From: Callaeas wilsoni
Taxonomy: Eukaryota; Chordata; Aves; Passeriformes; Callaeidae
Direction: 5' to 3'
DNA length: 64,000 bases
NCBI GenBank assembly: GCA_013398955.1
Contig: VWPU01004056.1
Location: 55,448 to 119,447, forward strand
Shown: piece after piece, positions 1 to 10,983 of the stretch
Layout of the letters: the number at the start of each line of letters is the position of its first letter
How positions within the stretch are numbered: the first letter of the stretch is position 1
The notes under the pieces: model-generated
Told to the model about the DNA's origin: nothing
Seen by the model: the letters and a program-made list of their open reading frames with translations, nothing else
Databases searched by the model: none
Position numbers and translations under genes: made by a program

Positions 1-475
1 ATGGATCATGCAGCCCAACTCCTGTCTCTGCACAAGACATCCCCAAGAGTCACACCAAGTGCCTGAGAGTATTGTCCAAATGCTTTTTGAACTGTGTCAG
101 GCTTGGGGCTTTGACCACTACCCTGGGAGCCTATTCCAGTGCCCAGCCACCCTCTGGGTGTAGAACCCTCCCCTCATGAGGAAGCTGTAACTGCAGTGAG
201 GTCTCCCCTCAGTCTCCTCTTCTCCAGACTGAGCAGACCAGGTGACCTCAGCCACTCCTCCTACAACTTCCCCTCAAGGCCCTTCACCATCCTGGAGGCC
301 CTCCTTTGGACACCCTCTAATAGCTTAATACCTTTCTTGCATTGTGGCACCCAAAACTGCACACAATATTCAGGTGAGGCCAGTGCAGAGCAGAGCGGGA
401 TAATTCCCTCCCTTACCTGGATGGCAGTGCTGTGCCTGAAGTACCCTGGGACATGGTTGGCCCTCCTGGGCCTGT
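1..475 (-). mobile_element. CR1 LINE fragment, antisense to the gene, internally deleted
   Basis: The + strand reads as the reverse complement of the avian CR1 3' half: TCCAGTGCCCAGCCACCCTC, CCTCATGAGGAAG, GGTCTCCCCTCAGTCTCC and CTCCTTTGGACACCCTCTAA are classic CR1 phrases. On the minus strand the frame at 261-485 gives EYCVQFWVPQCKK and LLEGVQRRASRMVKGLE, the C-terminal end of CR1 ORF2. About 120 bases expected between the GGGTG(A)AGAACC block and the CCTCATGAGG block are missing near 165-172, so the copy has an internal deletion. The left end is cut by the window; the right end near 475 is approximate. Confidence 0.85.
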
Positions 476-1181
476 ATATCTGCATATACAGTTCTGGAAC
501 AATGCCAGCCAGGGTGAAATAGGTGGTGAAGGAGGTGGTTCATTAGAAAATTAGTGAGTTATGGAGCATTTTATCCTGTTGGACACTATGGAGGTGTGTT
601 TGACATGTAAGGGATTAGTTCACGCTCGCACACAGTGCTGATCCTCAGCCCTTGAAGGCAAGTGTCGGGAGCAATTTACATGCCATGAATCTCTTGGAAA
701 TGTCATCTTCTCCGCAGTCTATGGCACCCTGCCAGCCGTGCTCCTCAGCTGTGCGAGCCCAGGGAGACAGAGCAGGCTGAGCACACTTCCTCCTCACACT
801 CTGGCCTCCCACTTTGGGCAGCTGGAATCATGTGTAGGTGTTAGTGGACTAAGAGAGAAGGGACAAGGGAAGGAAATCACAGGAATTGTGGAAGGTATCA
901 TTTTTTTTCACCAAGAAACCTTTATCAGTGTAGAAGATTCCCAGATCAGCCATGGTCTACATTAAGATGCAAAGCCCTTGAACTTCACGTTGATTACAGC
1001 AGAAGTTACTGTTTCTCTAAAGGAAAAGCAGATTAAGAAAGAGACCTAATTCCCTTGGCAAATCCACCTGCAATCACTTGTGCTGGGATGGCAAGTGATA
1101 ACCCCTTGTTTTTGTTTTTTATGTGCCGGATGTCAGATGTATGGTGTATAATATACAATGCTGATTGTTTTCAAAATCCAG

Positions 1182-1327
1182 CTACTCAGCAGTGGAAACA
1201 GATACCTCATACGGACTGATGATATGGTTGAGACAGTTTATAATGACAAAGGAGAAATTATCAAAACCAAAGAGCGGCGACTTTTCATGTTAAATGATGT
1301 GCTGATGTGTGCAACAGTAAATATTCG
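1182..1327 (+). CDS. ARHGEF10: ARHGEF10 coding exon 1 of window (start of PH-like module)
   Basis: The acceptor is ...aaatccag before 1182 and the donor is gtaaga at 1328. It encodes fragment residues 1-48, opening LLSSGNRYLIRTDDM and running through RRLFMLNDVLMCATV, the beta-strand pattern expected for the first strands of a PH-like fold just after a DH domain. It starts in phase 0 and leaves two bases (CG) that form an Arg codon with the next exon. In the family this segment follows the DH domain, which catalyses nucleotide exchange on Rho GTPases; that domain is upstream of the window. The 1760 bp intron that follows (1328-3087) holds a (CAAA)-rich stretch near 1717-1762 and otherwise nothing I recognise. 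Confidence 0.93.
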
Positions 1328-1716
1328 GTAAGATTTAATTTATATTTTTTAGATGACATTTGAACTTCAGCTGGAAAAAAAATACACACTGAATTGCTTT
1401 TGTATTGTTGTATTTACTGTAACTAATGGTTTCTAGGAGTAGTCATAATAAATGGATAACTAGCTTTGTTGTAGTCCTCTAAATTGCTGGCTGATATTTG
1501 GAAGTGCTAGAGTATATTTGTAAGAAAATTATATCAGTTGGAGATTACAGATAGAAATGCTCTGTAGTGTCTAGTTATTGCTGTGTATTAGTGCTTAGTG
1601 GAATAATACAGACATGCCAGGGTAAGACTTTTTTCTCTTCTTCCTTAAATTCAGACTGTAACACACACAGATTTGTAACTTGGCACAATTTGTAAATTAA
1701 ATCCCACCTTCTGCAA

Positions 1717-1762
1717 AACAAACAACCAACCTCCAACAAACAAACAAAACAAAACCCATAAA
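1717..1762. repeat. Imperfect CAAA-type simple repeat
   Basis: A run of CAAACAAAC, CAACAAACAAACAAAACAAAA units interrupted by CCAACC. Low-complexity, intronic. Confidence 0.7.
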
Positions 1763-3087
1763 GTTAATGCAGGTTTTCAGAACAAACCTGGAACTCGCTA
1801 ACAAAGTTCCAGATGGGGAAGGGTTGTTATCTCTGAGACCAAACATTGAAGGATTAAAGGGGAAATGCTTTGAAAAATGCATTTTGTCATAGTTCCTTCT
1901 GTGCTTTTGTTGGCTGAAATTATTACTGTTACTAAATGTCTGTGTATGCCAAGGTTGTGTTCACATTCGTATGTTGCTTGTATCATAAATTGTTTTATGT
2001 AATGGTACATTCTGACAGAGAAAATGTGAATCATTAAAATCTTCCAAGAACAGTTTTTCTTAAGCATAATATGAGTTGATATCTTAATTCATTACTGAGG
2101 TATGAATCCTGTACATATATTTCTAAGTGTGTGAATGCTTGGTCTCATGTTAGTGAGTGAGAAATGCCATGTAATAACGACACTTCAGAAAATGAACAAG
2201 CTCATGTCAATTATCCTGTGATCTTTGCCTTTAAAAATTCTTTAGTTTCTTAGTAACATTCGGATATTATTTTTAACTATTCATCTTTTATCTTCTTTCA
2301 TACCAGTAAAGTCTTGGATTTTCTGTATTTGTACTTGAAGCAGCAAAGTGCGATCTGTCTTTGTTTTCCATGTGAAAAGTTCATGAGCATGCCAAGTCTC
2401 TGACCCTCTAAGGGTCATGTCCTCTGTAAAGTATGTATCTTTTGCAAGCCTTAGAAAATTCCTCTGTAACTGGTGGTCAGTAGGCACCTGGGATGTTTGA
2501 GTGTTCCTAATTTGCAAAAGATAGATATTTTTACAGACGACATGGCCCTCAGGTCTTTCTTCGCATACAGTCTAGATGACCACCATGAGCTGGTGGCCTT
2601 ATTCTGAAGTAACAGCAGTTGGATGGGGTGGATGCTATCCCTAGTGACTGAACAACTGTGTCCTGTTGCCAGCAGTCATTAAAAGATGTAATCATCCATA
2701 CTTCCCTAAACATAGCAGTTAGGGTCCAAAAAGAAGTGTTTCAAAAAATAAAGAAAATGTGGAGCTGAAGTATAATCCTAAACACTTGTATTAGGATTTC
2801 AGAAAGCACATTGATCTTAAAAGATGGTTATTTATGTTTTGCTATAGAAATGTATGGACTGTTGTTGGCAGTCCTGTGGTGTTTGTAGAGAAGATTATCT
2901 GCACCTGCATGGCTGCTCTTGGCACGCCAGGAAAGGTCAGTCACAGAAGTCAGCCTGCTGCATGTATTTCTTTCAAGTTGTGCACTGTACTCAAGCTGAT
3001 AAAAAGCAGATTTTAGAAGTGAAAACAGTAAATAGTATGCCATGAAACACACTTTCTTGTTGCATTAATAATTTGTGCATCTTCCAG

Positions 3088-3263
3088 CTCTTCCTGTGAA
3101 AGCAGTGGCAGCGTGACAACTGGCCAGAGGTATTTATTGAAGTGGAGCGTCCCTCTGGGACAAGTGGACGTCATAGAATATGGCAGCAGTGAGGGCCAAG
3201 GAGAGAACTGCAGGTTCCCACCCCAGCACTCTGCTGAAAACGTCATCATTAACTCTAAGCCAA
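3088..3263 (+). CDS. ARHGEF10: ARHGEF10 coding exon 2 of window (PH-like module, middle strands)
   Basis: Acceptor cttccag precedes 3088 and donor gtaagt begins at 3264. The first base completes the Arg codon from the previous exon. The exon encodes fragment residues 49-107: a Ser/Gly-rich linker (SSCESSGSVTTG), then QRYLLKWSVPLGQVDVIEYG, which looks like PH beta-strands, then a variable loop ending in INSKP. One base is left over and makes Asn with the first two bases of exon 3. The N-terminal linker and the loop after IEYG look least constrained; the RYLLKWSVPLG core is the family signature. Confidence 0.93.
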
Positions 3264-6200
3264 GTAAGTGCCAGGAGTTAGTGACTTTTACAGATTACTT
3301 TGTTAAAATCCATATTTGAAATTCAATGGGCTACTGAAAACAAAGGAAAGCATTCTGTCCATGAAGATTTCTGTAACATGAAGAGTAGTAGAGCCTCTTT
3401 CTTTGGAAACTGAGAATGCATAAAATGACAGCCAGGCTCCTGCCTTGAAACATGAATTACTTGTATTTGTTGTAGTTTAGAATTTTATTCATGAATGAGT
3501 GAAGAGTTCTAAAGCATGAGAGCGTGCAGACGCGCAAAAATGTGGGTTTGGTGTGGTGCGCCAGTGGTCTCGAGGTCACTGGTTCTGCCTTTGTTCTTTA
3601 TCCCATAGTTAAAGCAAAGAAGTTTCTCTCAATAAAGATGACCAAGCCACCCTGTTGCTGTGATTAAGAGTCTGGACACAAGTGGTTATTGCAGGGTAGA
3701 ATTTACTCACTTCTCTCAAGCCCATGGTATCTTGCCCTTCAAACTAGTGCTTCAGAAAAAAACCTTCATAAATGTTTTTGAAACGATATGGCAATAGGTA
3801 ATTTCCTCCTAGCCTCTCTCCAAAAACGACCTCAAGCTCTGAAGTTTGCAAATTCTTCTGTGCTACTTAATCCCCCCTACAAGTCTGCCAATTTTAAGAC
3901 TTTACTTGTTAGCTATACTTTCATACATAAGGAGTTATTTTTATATCCTGTTTTTTGCCTAAATATTGTAGTATTAAATGCATTTAATATCTCTAGATTG
4001 TAATTTGATTCCTGTTCATGGATTATAATTCACATGGATTTAAGTGCTAGCTCTAGGCATTATTTCACACTACATTTATTTAATATTGCACCCTTGGCTT
4101 CATGAATTTTCCCACAGTTGTGCTATAAGGAGGCATAAATGCTACAGCATCAGAGTGCAGCATTTACTACCCCCTGTATTCTCCAGGATGGTTCTTGTCA
4201 GGTCTTCTTGCTCCTCCCTTTTGTAAATAGCTACAGAAAATTTTATGGGCATTTATGTCTTTATTTCAAGGATGACTTAATTCTTGTAACTCCTTTTAAG
4301 CATTAATGAACTACTTAGAGAATGAGATTAAAGCCTTTATATTATAATTTATCAGCTGCTATATGCATAACCCTGAGAGGACTATATAAAGAAGTGTATT
4401 TCTTAGATTTTCGGGTCCCTTTTGTAGGTGAGTGCGGGAAAAACAGATTGTTGAGTATTCCTACTACGGTTTTGTGCAGCAGTTTCACAGCTGATAAGAC
4501 CAAATCCTTGCATGTCAGGAAGGTCATATGGGGAAGAAAAGCATGAGGGGAGAAACAAAAACTCCTGACCAAATATTCCTGTAGAACTTACTTGAACCTC
4601 CTGGCTTTTGAGGTTTTGCAGCTTCATCGTGTTTGGTGACAATATCACACAAAAAAAAGAAGCGACTTTGTACATCATTTGTAAATCAACCTTCAGGTTA
4701 AATGGTACTCAGTAGGTAAAATGTAAGCTGAACTAATTTTTCTCTTGGTAAGCTTTGTTATATTAATTCAGTTTTCTAACACAAAGGACCAAAAGATAAG
4801 AAATAAAAAGGATTTGAAGGATACTGAGTATAGTGAAAAAATCCTCCCTCTGGTTTGAGCAAACTCTTCTGCCAGATGATCCAACTAAATTGAATATAAA
4901 CAATCATGAAAGAGGAACATCATAGCCTTGTTTTTGCACATACTACTGTGTTTGCACTAGCTGTTACTCTAAATGCAGAATTGTTTGAACTGGCCTTTAT
5001 AGACAAGTTTGAATACACACCTAATTGTGTTAGTTATTCTGTAGAGTTGTCTCCTTAGTTCCAGTTTAATTTGCTAAAGATTACTGAAGCTCAGAAAGTA
5101 CAGCCTTCCTGCAGAGGGACAGACTGGTAAGATTGTGTACTAGTTCAGTGTTGCTTTTTATTTGCACCCACCAAGTTGCTGCATTTTATAGTTGATAATG
5201 ACATGATCTTTAATATGGTAGTATTGCATCATTGGTGAGACTACTAGGTGCTTACTACAAGTTGCAAAGAGCTAACAGAGAAATACTATCTACTCTGCTT
5301 GAAACTTTGTATCTTTGCAGTCATCATAAAATTATGTCTCTCCCTGTTTTCAAAGTATACGATGAAATCCCAGTGGCCTCATAGTATGTGGTTTTAATAA
5401 AATCTAGTGATCAAGAATAGTTTGGGATGCTGTAGGCAAAATCCTGAGACAGAGAACTATTTCTCAGACTTGATTTTCAGCTTACATATTCAGTTTGTGG
5501 ATACTGAAAAGATACAGAATACTGGTGATTCTGTGTAAAATCATTAAGTAGTAGAGGGATTACCTCTTGCATTTCTGGAAGACTGAGAAAAGTTTGTTTG
5601 TATCTGCCACATGCCAGGTTGAGTACTTGACTCCTGTAAGGTTGGTATTCTGACATTGCTGCTCTGATTAGCAAGGATTCTTGATGGATTCAGGTTGTGT
5701 TCTTGCAAGGATTACTGGTTCTTAGTTACATTTCCCTTGTCATCACACTTTTTTCTCCACCAAAACCTTTTCTATGAGGAGCTAGCTGACAGAATTGTAT
5801 CTTGCTGTTTATTATTGACTAAATGCAATTAGTGCTTCCAGTTTTCTATGATGTTGCAAGAAAAAGCAGTATAGTTTAAAGATACAAACTTTGGGTGCTG
5901 AATTAATAGCTGAATTTGAATTAATCTTGTACAGTCTATAATATGCAACTGAAAGGTTGAAAGATTTTATGAGTATGTATAAATCGAAGTTACGCTTTAG
6001 TACCGTTCTAAGATGAAAAGCAAGGACTGTGTGAACTTGGTTTTCTTGGCAAAATCATCAGTGGGCAGTTTTCTACCCCACTGAGCTTTGTATAGCAGTC
6101 TTTTGTCACTGAATTCTACAGAAGAACAAGTTTAGGGGCTGCTTTTGTTTTAAGCCACTTGTATTTCGGTAGGAGAAACTGTGGGGCCTGAGGGTGTGTG

Positions 6201-6859
6201 GGGCAAAGCAGGAGAATTTTACTAGAGTGTATTCTGCTATACTGCCCCATCCTAGATATGCTCTTGCGTTGTTCCTGTTGTTCTCCTCTAGCACCAACAG
6301 TAGACTGAATTCTCTTAGTTACGAACATGAAGAGGGATTGAAGTCTCAGCTATTTGGCAGAATCCTTTATTTGTATGATTCTAATATTTTTTCCTAGTGG
6401 AGTGCAATTCCAACTTGCATTTGCTTCCTGCAATAATAACCAGTAAACATTTCACATTCTCAGCCTTCAGGAGAAAACACATTTCTCTCAGCAAATTGCT
6501 CAAAGTCCTGTTTCATGTATTAGAGTTAGTCTTGCTTGAAAGTCTGTATGGCTCTCTGGCATCCCAGATGGGCAGCTTTTGTGGAAGCAGTTATTTAATT
6601 ATGTGTGCCTAAAGTGTGATGTGTTAATTTTCTTCATAGAGCCATTGGCAGAAAGATGTGAGATAGAGTTGTTTCCCTGATAAATCCATGTATTGTTTCT
6701 GGTAGGCTATTGCTGGTCTCTTCATCCCAGTTAGTCCATGTGCAGAAGCACAGACACAGTCATAGTATGGAAAAGTTGACTATAGGAACAGGGGAATATT
6801 TTCAGTGTGAACAGAAATTTGTATATTCTTTGCTTTGATTTATTTGTGTTGGTAAGAAA

Positions 6860-7755
6860 TTCACCTCCCTCACCTGGCTGGTGATGCTGTACCTGATGCC
6901 TCTGAGGACACGATTGGCCCTCCTGGCTGCCAGGGTACTGCTGACCCATATTCAACTTGCCGTTGACAAGGATCCCCCAAGGATCTCTTTCTGTGTGGCT
7001 GCTCTCCAGTGTCTGCCCATACATCCAGGGATGCCCAGTCCCACGTGCAGAATCCAGCACTTGCCCTTGTTAAACTTCCTATGGTTGGTGATTGCCCAGC
7101 CCTGTAATTTGTCAAGGTTTCTCTGCAGGGTCTCTCTGCCTTCAAGGGAATTGACAGCTCCTCCCAATTTAATGTCTTTAGCAAAGTTGCTTCTTATTCC
7201 TTGGAGTCGTTTATGAAGACATTGAAGAGAACTGAGCCTAAAACGGAGCCCTAGGAAACCCCACTAGTGACAGGTCACCAGTCTGATGTCACCACCCCAT
7301 TCACTCTAACACTTTGTGCCTGACGTGTGAGCCAGTTTCTCACCCATCACATGATGTATTTATCCAGCGGTGTGCTGGACATTTTGTCCAGGAGGATCCT
7401 GTGAGAGGCCTTAGATCAATAGCTTTACTGAAATCCACAGTTTACATCAACTGGCTTCCCCTGATCAACTACCTGGGTTACTTTGTCATAAAAGTAAATT
7501 AAGTTTCTTGAACAAGACTTCAACTTCCTGAACTTGTTCTGGCTGGAACCAATGACTGTGTTGTCTTTCAGGTGTTTTTCACTAGCTCCAGAATAACCCT
7601 TGTAACTTTACCAGACACTGAAGTGAGACTGACAGGCATGTAGTTACCACAGGCATCCTTCTTGCCTTGGGACAATGTTTGCCAGTTTCCAGTTGACTGG
7701 GACCTCTTCAGATTCCTAGTCGGATTGAATATGTGGAAAGAGGGCATCAAGAAAA
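6860..7755 (-). mobile_element. CR1 LINE fragment (old, diverged), antisense to the gene
   Basis: The + strand has reverse-complement CR1 phrases: GGTGATGCTGTACCTGATGC, ACGATTGGCCCTCCTGGCTG, CAGCACTTGCCCTTGTTAAA, TTGTCAAGGTTTCTCTGCAG and AAGACATTGAAGAGAACTGA. On the minus strand the left-over frame reads GKKDACGNYMPVSLTSVSGK, the reverse-transcriptase block of CR1 ORF2, and further on RGLRSIALLK-type remnants occur in shifted frames. Multiple stops and frameshifts mark an old inactive copy. It overlaps the consensus segment found in the copy at 1-475, so the two are separate insertions. Ends are approximate. Confidence 0.85.
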
Positions 7756-8857
7756 CTCAATGCTACCAGTACTTTCATGATAAAAAAGGGATGGGTGAAA
7801 GTGAATACAACTTGTTTTTGATATGTCATATTCATATGAAATATTAAAAATACACTTTCCAAAAATATAAAAAGTATAGTCAAAGGGCAAATTTGTAACT
7901 TCTTACCAAAATATTCAGCATTTGCCCTCTAGAAGAATCAGAAGACGACCTTCCCTCGCAATTCATCCATGTGTACATAAAATCACTATGGATGTGTGTA
8001 TTTCACTGCCTATTTAATGGGAATATAGAGACAAAAGTCAAATATAGTGGCCAGAGTTTCAGTTTCACAGACTTCTGGCACATGTTATGAGTTTGCAGCA
8101 CTTTATGCAAACTGTTGATGGGTTGTGAATTGTGGTTGGTGCTGAGGCAAATACCGTTTTGGTATCACTGCAACAGCAACCACCTCCAGTTGCCTGTTCT
8201 TGAGTCCCCAAGAATGAAAAGAGTGAGTGAGAAGTTTCTCCCAGTGCTTTAATTTAAGAAGACCAGACTAGAGAGACTCTGTAGAACCAAAGGGAGAGGA
8301 CTAAGCATCCTGCCACGTCTGGATGGGAAACGAGTGCCTGTCAGCAGTCTTCTGCTCGGATCACCTTGGTTAGGAGACATAGACAGCACAGGCAGTTACC
8401 TAAGCAAAAAACCATCAATTTGAGCCATATGTCTAAAGGCTGAAAGGGAAAATGAGCTAGACCCATCTGTACTATATATCCACATAGTGACGAGCATTGA
8501 AGAAAACAGTGAAGTCAAAAATCAGGTTAGTATGCTTATGGCTGCATTTTAGTGTCATTTTTTTTTCTTTCACAGGTTTACAGTTTGAGAGCAAAGCTCA
8601 GCACTGCTAAACCATGGCTGTTCCCCTTTCTCATTCAGCCTTCCAGGGATACATTTGTACTCTGTTTCCACTTGATTGTGTTCTTGATCTCTGTGGGGTT
8701 TGTTTGCTGTCAGATATAGTAGTGACATGATGCCGAAGTGCAGAAATGATTCCTCTCTTCCAAGTTTCCTTCTGCTCGATGCAGTCACTTTGTGTAGGCC
8801 TCTGAGCGTTGCCAGGGAAACAGGGAGGGATGTTTGATGGGCTACAGTGTGCACTTC

Positions 8858-9522
8858 TGTGCTGGTTTGGACACCAATCCAGGAGGAAACAACCCGAGAG
8901 GGGCGTCTCTCTCTCTCTCTCTCCTGCCTGCCAGGCAAGCAGGCCCCGGCAGCACCTCCCCCACGGGTTCGGGAAAATAATTTCTCAAGTAAAAATGAAA
9001 AAAACTATTTATTTAACAAACAGAGTCCCCTGCTGTCATGGGGCAAAAAAGGATATTGAAACCCCCTCCCCTGTCCCCTAAAAGAGGACTATGGATTTTA
9101 GAGTTCTTTCTGTAGGTAAAACCTGCAGTCCTGAGCCGGGCCGGGCCGGCCAGGCAGGGTCCGACGATCCCCCTTGGAGGGTCCCGCCGAGCAGGTCCGG
9201 AGATGGGAGCTGGTCTTGGGTGAAAAGCAAGCCAAAAACAGTCCAAAAAGGAACAGAAGCTGCTGAGGCAGATCACAGTCCCTTCTCCGCTGAAAGCTGA
9301 AGAAGCTAGAGAGCAAAAGTCCTCTAACCAGCAAATGTTGTCAGATTGGGAGAGGAAAGAATGCAGAATTTCTAGTTGCAAGGCCAAGCCAGCCGCTTTG
9401 AAGAGTTTCCCTCAGCTTCTCTCTCCCCCTTTGCAATTTAAAGGTACACTAGAGATCAAGCAGGCGATGGGGAATACAGTATTGTCATAGAATCGCCCCA
9501 AGACAACTTGTTTACGTCAACA
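8858..9522 (-). mobile_element. Probable solo LTR of an avian endogenous retrovirus, minus orientation
   Basis: The + strand begins TGTGCTGGTTTGG and is far richer in G+C and CpG than its surroundings (CCGGGCCGGGCCGGCC near 9136). Read on the minus strand it has an AATAAA signal (complement of TTTATTT near 9007-9014), then about 150 bases of U5-like sequence ending ...CCAAACCAGCACA, i.e. a CA terminus. The other end is less certain; TGTTGACGTAAACAAG on the minus strand, ending at 9522, would supply a TG terminus. I see no clear target-site duplication and no gag, pol or env coding remnant next to it, so it looks solitary. A CT run (about 8906-8923) lies inside it. Confidence 0.6.
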
Positions 9523-10958
9523 TCTTGTTCAGTGGAACGGCAGCTCTTCTCAAAAACAGAGAGAGTGCTGCTGTGATAGCCATTGCCATTAAAGCTGGAT
9601 TTTTTTGCAAATTTGTCTAATGAGAGATACAGAATTGGGGAATAAAAAAAAAAAGTCAGCTTTATGATTCCTCTAAGGCACACAATGTCCAGAGTAAGCA
9701 AAAGTAATATTAAGTGACATATCAACTCCAGCATTGGTGATAAGATTTTAGAAAGAATGATGTGGCCTGACTTGCTAATTGAACTAGCTTTCATCTCTAC
9801 GAAATATATAAAGATTAATAATGTCTTTATTTTAAAATTATTGAAGACAATACTGTGTACTGAAGGAGATGTAATATGTTCCTAAATGTAAACTGTCACT
9901 GATATATGCAAACAAAAGACCAAAGATTTAAAATAAATCTAGGGCCAAAAAGCCCGTTCATCTGAGCAAATGGGGTGACATTAAATAGTTCACTTTGTTA
10001 AGCAGACAGAAGTTTCTATCTAGTGGATTAGGCAAGGATAAATTTAGGTGTTACATGCTTGTCTCACCCATGCAGGATGAGATTCTTCTCTTTGCCTTTT
10101 GTGGTTTTGATAGCGATTATAGGATTTGTCATCCACTTCCTATAAACCTTGTTCTGTGTTGCCAGGGGTCTCATCCACATCATGACACAGAGTAGTAAAA
10201 TTAATAGAAACCCAGCTGGTGTGTATAAAAGAGTGAGGTGAGCTCCTCACAGTGCCATTTCCACATGAGTTGTTATAGTCTGGTGGGAGCTCCAGGGTAA
10301 ACCTCTGGCAGCTTGGCCAGTTTACAACTGCCTGCAGACCTATCTTGCGATCCCTGCAGTACTTGCATTGTTTAAATGCCTTCACACATGTACTTTCATT
10401 GCCTGTTTATATCAGTGTTTGTCTTTTTGCACCCAGTTTCTCTCTCGCCCTTTGTGCCCATTCAGGTGCATGCCAGAGGTCCTATGTGACCCCTCTCCCT
10501 CCTTAGGAGGGCAGGGGCTTCCAGGTCCATGCTGTCCTCAGTCTTCCCCTTTGGGCCTTGTGAGAGAAAGGGCCATGGCACTTCTTTTCTTTCACTCTAA
10601 AGTCTTTGTTTACAGCATTTTTCTTCCTCATGGGAACAGAGCCAGGAACTGCAGTCAGTACATAGTCCAGGAAGACCCCTGACTGTTGTCCCAGCTAGTG
10701 TGACATTGGGGAGCCGGGCTGTGGGGTCAACTCTAATGAGCGTATCAGGGCTCCGGTGTTTCTCCCGCATGTTCCCTACTGCTTTAATCTCTGACACAGT
10801 AGAGCTGCTTCTGTCAGCAGGAAAAATATTTATGGCCTTTTATATCTGAAATTCCCTGTGTGGTCAGGATTAGCTGGAGCTTAGTATAATCTTGAAGCCA
10901 TGCTTTCAATGTATGAACTACTTCTCACTGTCTCAGAGGCTTTACATTTGCTTGGTGG

Positions 10959-10983
10959 TTTTGCATAATTTTGCATAATTTTA
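10959..10983. repeat. Short tandem duplication (TTTTGCATAA x2)
   Basis: Two adjacent perfect copies of a 10-base unit, followed by a third TTTT. Intronic, no other context. Confidence 0.6.

Noticed and set aside
2281..2517. Minus-strand 78-residue frame with protein-like composition
   Set aside because: I could not match it to any family, and it sits in an intron without transposon ends or splice sites.
3510..3590. tRNA-like box sequences (GCGCCAGTGGTCTCGAGGTC)
   Set aside because: Spacing and B-box do not fit a tRNA or tRNA-derived SINE, and no cloverleaf can be drawn.
8809..9387. Several open frames of 69-124 residues
   Set aside because: They lie in the LTR region and show no gag, pol or env similarity. 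They reflect its GC-rich composition.
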